Assembly (NCBI GenBank): GCA_965203565.1
Contig: OZ241896.1
Location: 1,922,001 to 1,986,000 of the forward strand
Reading direction: 5' to 3'
Length of the DNA stretch: 64,000 bases
Origin: JAAXGX01 sp965203565
GTDB lineage: Bacteria; Acidobacteriota; Vicinamibacteria; Vicinamibacterales; UBA8438
Within the stretch, counting starts at the first letter, position 1; each line of letters opens with the position of its first letter. Position numbers and translations under genes: made by a program. The notes beneath the pieces are model-generated. The model did not search any database. It was not told the origin of the DNA and worked only from the letters and a program-made list of their open reading frames with translations. This document shows, one piece after another, positions 10,818-19,029 of the stretch.

Positions 10818-11648
10818 ATGCGTCTCGGCCTGATCGCCGGCAACGGCCGGTTCCCGTTCCTGGCGCTGCGCGCCGCCAGGGGCCTGGGGCGCCGCGTCAC
10901 GGTCGTCGCGATCCGGGAGGAGACCGACCCCCGGATTGCGGAGGAAGTGGGCGAGGAGTCGGCGGCGGACCTGCATTGGGTGTCGCTGGGGCAACTGGGT
11001 CGATGCATCAGGCTGCTGAAGGACGCGGGCGCGACGCAGGCGGTGATGGCGGGGCAGGTCAAGCATACGAAGCTGTTCGCCGGCGTCGCGCCCGACCTCG
11101 CGCTGCTGTCGGTCCTCCGGCGGCTCAAGGCCCGGAACACCGACGCGCTGATCTCGGCCATCGCCGACGTCCTGGCGGAGCACGGCATCGAGCTGATCGA
11201 CTCGACCGGACTGCTGCAGCCGCTGCTGGCGGGATCGGGTCCGTTGACCCGCCGGGCGCCGACCGGCGAGGAGCAGGCCGACCTCGCATTCGGCCGCCGG
11301 ATGGCCGACGCGGTCGCCGCGCTGGACGTCGGCCAGACGCTAGTCGTGAAGGACCGGGCCGTCGTGGCCGTCGAGGCGATGGAGGGGACCGACGAGACGA
11401 TTGAGCGTGCGGCTCGGCTGGCGGGTCCGGGGATCCGGGTCGTCAAGGTGGCGAAACCGAATCAGGACATGCGGTTCGACGTGCCGGTCATCGGGATGCG
11501 GACGGTTCAGGCGCTCCGGCGGGCCCGGGCGGCCGCCCTGTCGATAGACGCCGGGCGCACGCTCGTGCTCGACGGCGACGCCGTGTTCGAGGCGGCCGAC
11601 GACGCCGGCGTGGCCGTGGTCGGGCGGCCGGCGGCCGAGAGTCGGTGA
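10818..11648 (+). CDS. lpxI: UDP-2,3-diacylglucosamine pyrophosphatase LpxI (DUF1009)
   Basis: Hydrolyses UDP-2,3-diacylglucosamine to lipid X in lipid A synthesis, replacing LpxH in many non-gammaproteobacteria. The 276-residue product has the LpxI start LGLIAGNGRFPFLALRAAR, the central AVMAGQVKHTKLF, and the C-terminal stretch VVKVAKPNQDMRFDVPVIG. It follows the fused fabZ-lpxA, placing two lipid A steps side by side. The stop overlaps the start of the next gene. Confidence 0.92.
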   Translation: MRLGLIAGNGRFPFLALRAARGLGRRVTVVAIREETDPRIAEEVGEESAADLHWVSLGQLGRCIRLLKDAGATQAVMAGQVKHTKLFAGVAPDLALLSVLRRLKARNTDALISAIADVLAEHGIELIDSTGLLQPLLAGSGPLTRRAPTGEEQADLAFGRRMADAVAALDVGQTLVVKDRAVVAVEAMEGTDETIERAARLAGPGIRVVKVAKPNQDMRFDVPVIGMRTVQALRRARAAALSIDAGRTLVLDGDAVFEAADDAGVAVVGRPAAESR

Positions 11649-12598
11649 TGTCCGCGTCCCCGCTGAAGCTGGGAGTCGTCGGCGTCGGCCACCTCGGCCG
11701 GCACCATGCGCGGATCCTCGCGGGGATGCGCGGCGTCGAGCTCGTGGCCGTCGCGGACGTGAACGCCGCCCGGGCGGCGGCGGTCGCGGCCGCGACCCGG
11801 TCGCGGCCGGCGGCCGATGCGGCGTCGCTCGCGGAAGAGGTCGACGCGGTGACGATTGCGGCGCCGACCGAAGCGCACCAGCGGCTCGCCGCGCCGTTTC
11901 TCGCACGAGGCGTTCCGGTCCTGGTGGAGAAGCCGATCGCCGGATCGGTGGCCGAGGCCGACGCGATGCTCGCCGCCGCCGCCGCCGCGAAGACGACGCT
12001 GGCCGTCGGGCACACCGAACGGTACAATCCCGCCGTCGCCGCCGCGAAGCCGCTCGTCGCGGCGCCGCGGTTCGTCGAGGTGCATCGTCTGGCGCAGTTC
12101 TCGGGCCGGAGTCTCGACGTCGACGTCGTGTTCGACGTCATGATTCACGATCTCGACGTGCTGCTCGATCTCGTCGGAGCCGAGCCGGTGTCGATGGAGG
12201 CGGTGGGCGTCCCCGTGCTCAGCGACCGGGTCGACATCGCGAATGCGCGGATCCGCTTCGACGACGGATGCATCGCCAACCTCACGGCGAGCCGCGTCAG
12301 CCGCGAGCGCGTAAGGAAGCTGCGGTTCTTCCAGAAGGACGCCCTGATCACGATAGACAGCGCCGCCCGGAAGGTCGAAGCCTGGCGCGTGGTCCGCACC
12401 CCCGGCGCCGATCCGGCCGTCGCCGGCGGCGCGGTCGAGACGCCGTCCGGCGAACCGCTCGAACGCGAGCTGGCCGATTTCGTCGACGCCGTTCGCACGG
12501 GCCGCCGGCCTCTGGTGGACGGCGCGGCCGGCCGGCGGGCGCTGGCGCTGGCGCAGCAGGTCGCCGACGCATTGGAAGGCGGCGGCGGACGGATATGA
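11648..12598 (+). CDS. Gfo/Idh/MocA family oxidoreductase
   Basis: NAD(P)-dependent sugar oxidoreductase family, 316 residues. The Rossmann start LGVVGVGHLGRHHARIL and the conserved VEKPIAGS (about 97-104) are clear, followed by HTERYNPA and FDVMIHDLDVLLDL in the C-terminal domain. Its place directly after lpxI suggests a UDP-sugar role. The GnnA enzyme, which makes the 3-keto precursor of UDP-GlcNAc3N for LpxA, belongs to this family. No GnnB-like aminotransferase is adjacent, so that role is only a suggestion. The ATG at 11648 overlaps the lpxI stop by one base; GTG at 11645 is an equal alternative. Confidence 0.82.
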   Translation: MSASPLKLGVVGVGHLGRHHARILAGMRGVELVAVADVNAARAAAVAAATRSRPAADAASLAEEVDAVTIAAPTEAHQRLAAPFLARGVPVLVEKPIAGSVAEADAMLAAAAAAKTTLAVGHTERYNPAVAAAKPLVAAPRFVEVHRLAQFSGRSLDVDVVFDVMIHDLDVLLDLVGAEPVSMEAVGVPVLSDRVDIANARIRFDDGCIANLTASRVSRERVRKLRFFQKDALITIDSAARKVEAWRVVRTPGADPAVAGGAVETPSGEPLERELADFVDAVRTGRRPLVDGAAGRRALALAQQVADALEGGGGRI

Positions 12599-13488
12599 TG
12601 ACCCTGAGCGAGGTCGGCGAGAAGCTGGCGGCGGGCCGGCGGCTCGGTCCGGACGACGCGGACGCGGTGGCCGGCGCCGGCGATCTGCTCGGTCTGGGCG
12701 TCCTCGCGGACGAATGCCGACGCCGGCGGCGCGGCGATCGGACGACGTTCGTCCGCGTGCAGAAGGTTCCGATGGAGCGGATCGCGTCGTCGGACGTCGC
12801 GATTGCGCCGTCGGCGGGCGAGGTGCGCATCACCGGCGGCGTGGACCGGTACGAGCAGGCGCTCCGCGCCGTCGAGCGGCTCGCGCCGCTTGCCGGGTCG
12901 ACGCCGGTGACCGGTTTCGCGATCGAGCGGCTTGCCGAGATCGGCGCGTGGAATCCGGAGGCGCTGCTCGACGCGCTGGCGGCGCTGCGGGAAGCCGGAT
13001 TGTCGCAGGTCGCGGAGGCGCGGGCGGACCGGTTGCCCGGACCGGAGTGGCTGGAGGCCGCGGGCCGGGCCGGCCTGCGGATCGGGCGGCTGACGGCGGG
13101 CGGCCCGGCCGGCGGCGACGGCGTCGCGCCGATCCGCCGTCTGGCGGACTGGGGCGCCGCGCTCGCGCACGTGCGCGCGTTCGCGCCGTTGCCGGCGTCC
13201 GCGCCGCCGCAGCCGACCACCGGCTTCCAGGATCTCCGGCAGGTTGCGATTGCGCGCCTCCTGATTGACAATATCGACTCGCTCCAGATCGACTGGAGCG
13301 TGCACGGACCGAAGCTGGCGCAGGTGGCCCTGACGTTCGGGGCGGACGATCTGGACGGCGTGTCCCCGACCGACGATCGGAGCCTCGGGCCGCGCCGGAC
13401 GCCGATCGAGGAGGTCGTCCGGAACGTTCGCGCCGCGGCGCTGGTGCCGGTCGAGCGCAACGGCCGGTTCGAAAGCCTGGAACGATGA
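12595..13488 (+). CDS. MqnE-like protein lacking the radical-SAM cluster motif
   Basis: 297 residues. The C-terminal third matches aminofutalosine synthase MqnE: DLRQVAIARLLIDNI, then GPKLAQVALTFGADDLDG, then EEVVRNVRAAALVPVER. The N-terminus also aligns (EKLAAGRRL, DLLGLGVLADECRRRRRGDR). Where MqnE and MqnC carry NYTNVC-x3-C-x2-C, this protein reads FVRVQKVPMERIASSD, with no cysteine triad. The GGGAEI motif is also missing, and it is about 70 residues shorter than MqnE. It is therefore probably not a radical enzyme. It overlaps the Gfo/Idh gene and mqnA by ATGA junctions, so it is co-translated with the menaquinone genes. A regulatory or scaffold role beside MqnC or a true MqnE is possible. 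Confidence 0.72.
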   Translation: MMTLSEVGEKLAAGRRLGPDDADAVAGAGDLLGLGVLADECRRRRRGDRTTFVRVQKVPMERIASSDVAIAPSAGEVRITGGVDRYEQALRAVERLAPLAGSTPVTGFAIERLAEIGAWNPEALLDALAALREAGLSQVAEARADRLPGPEWLEAAGRAGLRIGRLTAGGPAGGDGVAPIRRLADWGAALAHVRAFAPLPASAPPQPTTGFQDLRQVAIARLLIDNIDSLQIDWSVHGPKLAQVALTFGADDLDGVSPTDDRSLGPRRTPIEEVVRNVRAAALVPVERNGRFESLER

Positions 13489-14300
13489 ACGCACTGCGCG
13501 TCGCCGCCGTCGAATATCTCAACGCCCGGCCGCTGGTCCACGGGCTGGACGCGCAGCCGGACCTCTTCTCGCTGGAGTTCCACGTGCCTGCGAAATGCGC
13601 CGCGCGGCTGCACGAGGGCGCGGCCGACCTGGGACTGATTCCGTCGATCGAGTATCTCCAGCGTCCCGACTACCGGGTGGTTCCCGGCATCGCGGTGAAG
13701 TCGGACGGTCCGGTCGCGTCGGTGGCGCTGTTCAGCCAGCGTCCGGCGACCGCCATCCGGTCTATCGCGGTCGACTCGAGCTCGCGCACGGCGGTCGCGC
13801 TGCTCCGCATCCTGTGCGCCCAGTGGTTCGAGATCGAGCCGACGCTGGTGAAGATGCGGCCGGAGCTGTCTCCCATGCTCAAGCGGTGCGACGCCGCCCT
13901 GCTGATCGGGGACTGCGCGCTGTTCACGGAACACGAAACCGCCGGGCTCGACAAGATCGATCTCGGCGAGGAATGGACGGCGATGACCGGCCTTCCGTTC
14001 GTCTGGGCGTTCTGGGTGGGACGCCAGGGCGCCGTCGCGCAGCCCCATCTGGACGCCCTGCGCGCCGCCCGCAGCGGCGGCGTCGAGGCGCTCGACGCGA
14101 TCGCGGCGCAGTTCGCGCCGGCCGGCGAGGACGACGAGGCGGTGGAGGTCGCCCGGGCCTATCTGCGCGAGAACGTGGCGTACACGCTCGACGACCGCGA
14201 TCTGTCCGGCCTGAAGAAGTTCTACCAGGTGGCGGCCGACCTCGGCGTGGTGCCGGCGGCGGGCAAGGTGCGCTTCCACGATCCGGGCGGAGGCCGATGA
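13485..14300 (+). CDS. mqnA: chorismate dehydratase MqnA
   Basis: Converts chorismate to 3-enolpyruvyl-benzoate, the entry step of the futalosine menaquinone pathway. The 271-residue product has the periplasmic-binding-protein-like fold: start VAAVEYLNARPLVHGL, then GAADLGLIPSIEY, DSSSRTAVALLRIL and LPFVWAFWV. It overlaps the MqnE-like gene and mqnC at ATGA junctions. Those neighbours support MqnA over the related MqnD, which catalyses a later step. Confidence 0.92.
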   Translation: MNALRVAAVEYLNARPLVHGLDAQPDLFSLEFHVPAKCAARLHEGAADLGLIPSIEYLQRPDYRVVPGIAVKSDGPVASVALFSQRPATAIRSIAVDSSSRTAVALLRILCAQWFEIEPTLVKMRPELSPMLKRCDAALLIGDCALFTEHETAGLDKIDLGEEWTAMTGLPFVWAFWVGRQGAVAQPHLDALRAARSGGVEALDAIAAQFAPAGEDDEAVEVARAYLRENVAYTLDDRDLSGLKKFYQVAADLGVVPAAGKVRFHDPGGGR

Positions 14301-15511
14301 CGCGCACGGCGGTGGAGCGGGCCGCCCGCAAGGCGGAGGGGGGCGAGCGCCTGACGCGAAACGAGGCGATCGCGCTGTACCGGCGCGCCTCCACGCACCG
14401 CCTCGGACGGCTCGCCGATGCGGTCCGGGCCCGCAAGCACCCCCGCGGCGTCGTGACCTACATCGTCGACCGGAACGTGAACTATACGAACGTCTGCGTG
14501 GCGCGCTGCAACTTCTGCGCGTTCTATCGCAGCGTCGGCGCGCCGGACGGGTACGTCCTCGGCTTCGACGAGATCTTCGCCAAGATCGACGAAACGATCG
14601 CGCTCGGCGGCGTGCAGCTGCTGCTGCAGGGCGGGCACAACCCGGATCTGCCGCTCGGGTGGTACGAGGACCTGTTTCGCGCCGTGAAGCGCCGGCGCCC
14701 GGATTTCAAGCTCCATGCGCTGTCGCCGCCCGAGATCGTGCACCTCTCCCGCCTCTCGCAGCTTCCGGTGCGCACGGTGGTCGATCGCCTGGTCGCCGCC
14801 GGGCTCGACAGCGTGCCGGGCGGCGGGGCGGAGATCCTGGTGGACCGCGTCCGCCGGCTGCTGAACTGCCATTCGAAGGCGACGGCGGCGGAGTGGCTGG
14901 AAGTGATGCGGATCGCGCACCAGCGCGGACTCCGCACCACGGCGACGATGATGTACGGGACGGTCGAGCGTCCGGAGGAGCGGATCGACCACCTGCTGCG
15001 GCTGCGCGAGCTGCAGGACGAGACGGGCGGCTTCACCGCGTTCGTCGCCTGGAGCTACCAGCCGCCGAACACCGAGCTCGGCGGCGTCGAGGCGACCGGG
15101 ATCGACTATCTGCGCACCCTGGCGCTCGCGCGTCTCGTGCTGGACAACTTCGACAACCTGCAGGCGTCCTGGGTCACGCAGGGCGGCAAGGTCGGGCAGT
15201 TGAGCCTGCTGTTCGGCGCGAACGACATGGGGAGCGTGATGATCGAGGAGAACGTGGTCCGCGCGGCCGGGGCGGCCTACTGCATGGACGAGGTCGAGAT
15301 CGTCCGCAACGTCGAGGACGCGGGGTTCGTGGCCAAGCGCCGCAACATGCATTACGAGATCCTCGGCGACCCGTTCTTTCGTCAGCGCGACGTTCCCCGC
15401 TTCCTGGAGCTCGACGTGGCCCGCGCCGGCGGCGCGGCGGGCGTCCCGCCGGAGCTCGGCCGGTATCCCGCCCGCAGCCGGGCGGCCAGACTTCAGCGCG
15501 CCGCGGAGTGA
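14297..15511 (+). CDS. mqnC: cyclic dehypoxanthinyl futalosine synthase MqnC (radical SAM)
   Basis: Radical SAM enzyme that cyclises dehypoxanthine futalosine. The 404-residue product has an intact CVARCNFC cluster motif at about residues 67-74, the SAM/substrate motif LLQGGHNPDLPL, SVPGGGAEILVDRV, and a C-terminal part with WVTQGGKVGQLSLLFGANDMG. The GANDMGSVMIEE signature separates MqnC from MqnE (FGADDLDGT). The ATG at 14297 overlaps the mqnA stop. The intact cluster here contrasts with its absence in the MqnE-like gene two positions upstream. Confidence 0.93.
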   Translation: MTRTAVERAARKAEGGERLTRNEAIALYRRASTHRLGRLADAVRARKHPRGVVTYIVDRNVNYTNVCVARCNFCAFYRSVGAPDGYVLGFDEIFAKIDETIALGGVQLLLQGGHNPDLPLGWYEDLFRAVKRRRPDFKLHALSPPEIVHLSRLSQLPVRTVVDRLVAAGLDSVPGGGAEILVDRVRRLLNCHSKATAAEWLEVMRIAHQRGLRTTATMMYGTVERPEERIDHLLRLRELQDETGGFTAFVAWSYQPPNTELGGVEATGIDYLRTLALARLVLDNFDNLQASWVTQGGKVGQLSLLFGANDMGSVMIEENVVRAAGAAYCMDEVEIVRNVEDAGFVAKRRNMHYEILGDPFFRQRDVPRFLELDVARAGGAAGVPPELGRYPARSRAARLQRAAE

Positions 15512-15540
15512 CCCGTTCCGGGCCGCCCGCCGCGCTCCCG

Positions 15541-16743
15541 ATGACTCGCTACCGTGCGGCCTGGGTCGTCCCTGTCGCGGCGCCTCCGATCCGCGGCGGT
15601 TGGGTGGACGTCGATCGGGGGCGGGTCGCCGGCGTCGGAGCGGCCGATCGGACCGCCGGCGCGGCCGGCCGTCGCGAGGTCGATCTGGGGCCGCGCATCG
15701 TCCTGCCCAGCCTCGTGAACGCCCATACCCACCTGGAGCTGTCCGGCGTCCGCGGCCGGATCGCGCCGGCGCCGAGCATGCCGCAGTGGGCCCGCGATCT
15801 GATGGCCCGGACCGCCGGCGCCGCGCCGGACGACGCGGCCATCCGCCGGGCGGTGGCCGAGGCGCGGCGGGCCGGGACCGGACTCGTCGGCGACGTCGGC
15901 GACACGCCGGCGTCCGTCGCCCCCCTGCGCGACGCCGGGATGCCGGGAGTGGTCTTCCACGAGCTGCTCGGTTTCGATCAGCGCGAGCCGGCGGAGCTCG
16001 TCGCGCGGGCGCGCGCCGCGATCGCCCGGCGGCGCCGGGGCGACCCCCGCCGCCGCCTGGCGGCGCACGCCCCGTACTCGGTGTCGCCGGCGCTGTTCCG
16101 CGCCCTGCGCGCGGCGGCGGCGGCGGATCGCCTGTGGCCGCTGTCGGTGCACGTGGCCGAGTCCGCCGAGGAGATCGAGCTGCTGCGCTCGGGCGCCGGC
16201 GCGTGGCGCGAGATCCTGGAGGCGCGCGGACGGTGGGACGCCGGCTGGGTTGCGGGTACGGCCAGTCCGGTCGAGTACCTCGACCGACTGGGATGGCTGG
16301 GGCCGGACACGCTGATGGTGCACGGCGTGCACCTGACCGACGCGGAGCTGGCTCGCATGGCGTCGGCCGGCGCGACGCTGGTCGCCTGCCCCCGGAGCAA
16401 CCGGTGGACCGGCGCGGGCAGTCCGCCGATCGAGCGGTTCTACGCCTCGGGCGTGCGGGTCGCGCTGGGGACCGACAGCCTGGCCAGCGTCGCCGACCTC
16501 AACCTGTTCGCCGAGCTGCACGAGGCGCGGCGGCTCGGGCCGTCGACGCCGGCGGCCGACCTGCTGCGCAGCGCGACGCAGCATGGCGCCGAGGCGCTGG
16601 GATACGGCGCCAGTCTGGGAGCCGTCGCGCCCGGCCGCCGGGCGTCGCTGATCGCGGTGGCGTGCCCCGAATCGGTCGGCGATGTGGAAGAATACCTCGT
16701 GAGCGGCATCGAGCCGGAGCAGGTCGCCTGGGTGGAGTGGTAA
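15541..16743 (+). CDS. amidohydrolase, probable aminodeoxyfutalosine deaminase
   Basis: 400-residue metal-dependent amidohydrolase. Metal ligands are visible in NAHTHLELSG (about 60), HVAESAEE (about 204), HGVHLTD (about 261) and GTDSLASV (about 311). The family contains the deaminases (MqnX type) that turn 6-amino-6-deoxyfutalosine into futalosine. The position between mqnC and the prenyltransferase fits that job well. Related SsnA/guanine deaminase-type enzymes cannot be excluded by sequence alone. The first good start, ATG 15541, lies 29 nt after mqnC. Confidence 0.8.
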   Translation: MTRYRAAWVVPVAAPPIRGGWVDVDRGRVAGVGAADRTAGAAGRREVDLGPRIVLPSLVNAHTHLELSGVRGRIAPAPSMPQWARDLMARTAGAAPDDAAIRRAVAEARRAGTGLVGDVGDTPASVAPLRDAGMPGVVFHELLGFDQREPAELVARARAAIARRRRGDPRRRLAAHAPYSVSPALFRALRAAAAADRLWPLSVHVAESAEEIELLRSGAGAWREILEARGRWDAGWVAGTASPVEYLDRLGWLGPDTLMVHGVHLTDAELARMASAGATLVACPRSNRWTGAGSPPIERFYASGVRVALGTDSLASVADLNLFAELHEARRLGPSTPAADLLRSATQHGAEALGYGASLGAVAPGRRASLIAVACPESVGDVEEYLVSGIEPEQVAWVEW

Positions 16744-16745
16744 GC

Positions 16746-17597
16746 ATGCTCGCGCGCGTTCGCGCCTACGCGTCGCTGATCCGTTTCAGCCATACGGTCT
16801 TCGCGCTGCCGTTCGCGTTGAGCGGCGTGCTGCTGGCGTCCCGGACCGCGCCGCTGACGTGGAGCCGCGTCGCCTGGATCGTCCTGGCGGTCGCGCTGGC
16901 CCGCACCGCCGCCATGGGGTTCAACCGGCTGGTCGATGCGCGGTACGACGCCGCCAATCCCCGTACCGCCGGACGCGAGCTGCCGCGCGGCGCGGTGTCC
17001 AGGCGGGAGGTCGTCGCTCTGGTGGCGGCGTCGTCCGCGGCGTTCGTCGGCGTGACGGCGCTGCTCGGGCCGCTCTGTCTGGCGTTGTCCCCGGTCGCCC
17101 TCGCCGTCGTGTTCTCGTACTCGCTCGCGAAGCGGTTCACCAGCTTCACCCATCTGTATCTCGGGCTGGCGCTGGCGATCGCGCCGGTCGGAGGATGGCT
17201 GGCCGCCGGGGGGCGCGCGGGGTGGGCGCCGTGGCTGCTCGCGCTCGGCACGGCGACGTGGGTGGCCGGGTTCGACATCCTGTACGCCTGCGAGGACGTC
17301 GCGTTCGACCGCCGGCAGGGGCTCCGCTCCATCCCGGCGCGGTTCGGACTCGCACGCTCGCTCTGGATGTCGCGGGGCCTGCATCTCGCCGCCGTCGCGA
17401 GCCTGGCGGGCGTGGGCGCCGTCATGCCGCTCGGACCGCTGTACGTCGCGGGGGTCGCCGGCGTCGCGGCGCTGCTCGCCTACGAGCAGTCGCTCGTGCG
17501 GGTCAACGACCTCTCCCGCGTGAAACAGGCGTTCGACCTGAATGGTTACGTCGGTCTGCTCTACATGGTCAGCACCGCGGTCGGCGTCCATGGCTGA
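16746..17597 (+). CDS. mqnP: UbiA-like prenyltransferase MqnP
   Basis: Integral membrane enzyme that attaches the polyprenyl tail in futalosine-type menaquinone synthesis. Its 283 residues contain about eight membrane segments, the first prenyl-diphosphate motif NRLVDARYDAANPRTAGREL, and the second Asp-rich loop DILYACEDVAFDRRQGLRSI. The RYDAxNPRTAxR form is typical of the 4-hydroxybenzoate/naphthoate UbiA group. The start lies 2 nt after the deaminase stop, and the 3' end overlaps ubiX. Confidence 0.88.
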   Translation: MLARVRAYASLIRFSHTVFALPFALSGVLLASRTAPLTWSRVAWIVLAVALARTAAMGFNRLVDARYDAANPRTAGRELPRGAVSRREVVALVAASSAAFVGVTALLGPLCLALSPVALAVVFSYSLAKRFTSFTHLYLGLALAIAPVGGWLAAGGRAGWAPWLLALGTATWVAGFDILYACEDVAFDRRQGLRSIPARFGLARSLWMSRGLHLAAVASLAGVGAVMPLGPLYVAGVAGVAALLAYEQSLVRVNDLSRVKQAFDLNGYVGLLYMVSTAVGVHG

Positions 17598-18216
17598 GCC
17601 GAGCGTCGCGATCGGCGTCACCGGGGCGTCGGGAGCGGTCTATGCCGTGCGCACGGTGTCGGCCCTGCTCGAGCGCGGCTGCCGGGTCGAACTGGTGGTC
17701 TCCGATCTCGGCCGCCGCCTGCTGCGGGAGGAGATAGGGCCGCAGGCCGCGGTCGATCGGCTGGGCGGCTACCTGGCGGCGCGGTACGGCGTGGGCGCAG
17801 GCGCGCTGACGGTGCGCCGCAACCGGGACGTGGGGGCCGCGATCGCCAGCGGCAGCCATGCGTGCGGGGGGATGGCCATCGTTCCGTGCTCGATGAAGAC
17901 GCTCGCGGGCGTCGCCCACGGAGCGTCCAGGAACCTGATCGAGAGGGCGGCCGACGTGATGCTGAAGGAGCGCCGGCGCCTGGTGGTCGTGCCGCGCGAG
18001 ACGCCGATGAGCCTGCCGCAACTGAGGAACCTCGTCCTGTGCGCGGAGGCCGGCGCCGTCGTGCTTCCCGCGATGCCCGCCTTCTACCAGCGGCCCGCTT
18101 CGCTCGACGATCTCGCCGACTTCATGGCCGGCAAGATCCTGTCGGCGCTCGGGTTCGACCACGATCTCTATCCGGCCTGGACCGGGCGGCCGCCGCCGAG
18201 CGATGAACCCGCCTGA
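17590..18216 (+). CDS. ubiX: UbiX-family flavin prenyltransferase
   Basis: Makes prenylated FMN, the cofactor of UbiD-type decarboxylases; in this pathway it would serve the naphthoate decarboxylase. The 208-residue product has the flavoprotein start IGVTGASGAVYAVRTV, the conserved PCSMKTLAGVAHG, VVPRETPMSLPQLRNL, and LPAMPAFYQRP. It overlaps mqnP by 8 nt and ubiE by 14 nt. The UbiD partner is not in this window. Confidence 0.92.
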   Translation: MAEPSVAIGVTGASGAVYAVRTVSALLERGCRVELVVSDLGRRLLREEIGPQAAVDRLGGYLAARYGVGAGALTVRRNRDVGAAIASGSHACGGMAIVPCSMKTLAGVAHGASRNLIERAADVMLKERRRLVVVPRETPMSLPQLRNLVLCAEAGAVVLPAMPAFYQRPASLDDLADFMAGKILSALGFDHDLYPAWTGRPPPSDEPA

Positions 18217-18928
18217 CGGGCTCCCTCTCGACCGGGCGCCGGGCGCCATCGCCGGCATGTTCGACGAGATCGCCGGCCGATACGATCTGGTGAACCGCCT
18301 GCTGAGCGCCGGACGCGATCGGGTCTGGCGCACCCGCGCCGTCGAGGCGCTCGGCCTGCGCGGAGGGGAGACGGTGCTCGACCTGTGCACCGGCACCGCC
18401 GATCTGGCGTTGGCGCTCGCCCCGCCGCTCGGCCGGGCCGGGCGGGTCGTGGGCGTCGACCTGTCGGCCCGGATGCTCCGGCTGGGGCAGTCCAAGGTCC
18501 GCCGCCGCGCGGCCGGGGCGGTCGGCCTGCTGCGGGGCGACGCCGAGCGGCTCCCGCTGCCGGACGGTTCGGTCGACGGCGTGACTATCGCTTTCGGCAT
18601 CCGCAACGTGCGCGACCGCGCCCGGGCGCTGGGCGAGGTCCGGCGCGTGCTGCGCGCCGGGGGGAAACTGGCGATCCTGGAGTTCGGCGAGCCGCGGCCG
18701 GCGCCGGTGCGGGCGGCGTACCGGTGGTACTTCCGCCATCTCCTGCCGCGCATCGGCGGCCTCGTCTCCCGGCGCCGCCGCGCCTACGCATACCTGCGGG
18801 CGTCGGTCGAAGCGTTCCCGGACCCGCCCGCCTTCGGCCGGCTCCTGGCGGCGGCCGGTTTCGAGGACGTGCGGATCGCCCCGTTGACCTTCGGCGTCGT
18901 CTACCTGTACGTCGCGCGCGCGGCCTGA
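18203..18928 (+). CDS. ubiE: demethylmenaquinone methyltransferase (UbiE/MenG)
   Basis: SAM-dependent C-methyltransferase for the last menaquinone step. The 241-residue product shows MFDEIAGRYDLVNRLLSAG at the N-terminus, SAM motif I VLDLCTGTADLALALA, and FGIRNVRDRARALGEVRRVL. All are family hallmarks. As the last gene of the overlapping mqn string, it completes prenylation, decarboxylation-cofactor and methylation functions. Confidence 0.93.
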   Translation: MNPPDGLPLDRAPGAIAGMFDEIAGRYDLVNRLLSAGRDRVWRTRAVEALGLRGGETVLDLCTGTADLALALAPPLGRAGRVVGVDLSARMLRLGQSKVRRRAAGAVGLLRGDAERLPLPDGSVDGVTIAFGIRNVRDRARALGEVRRVLRAGGKLAILEFGEPRPAPVRAAYRWYFRHLLPRIGGLVSRRRRAYAYLRASVEAFPDPPAFGRLLAAAGFEDVRIAPLTFGVVYLYVARAA

Positions 18929-19005
18929 TTCAGAGGTCGTGACCGGCCGCCCGCCGCCCGTCTCGATGCGGCGCGGGCCTCCGCCGTGGGCCGGCGGGCG
19001 GCGGT

Positions 19006-19014
19006 TGCTATAAT
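19006..19014 (+). promoter_or_regulatory. extended -10 promoter element (TGCTATAAT)
   Basis: A TGn extension directly precedes a perfect TATAAT. The predicted transcription start near 19021 would leave a leader of only about 9 nt before the TonB-like ATG at 19030. Confidence 0.65.
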
Positions 19015-19029
19015 CGGAGCCGTCTCCCG

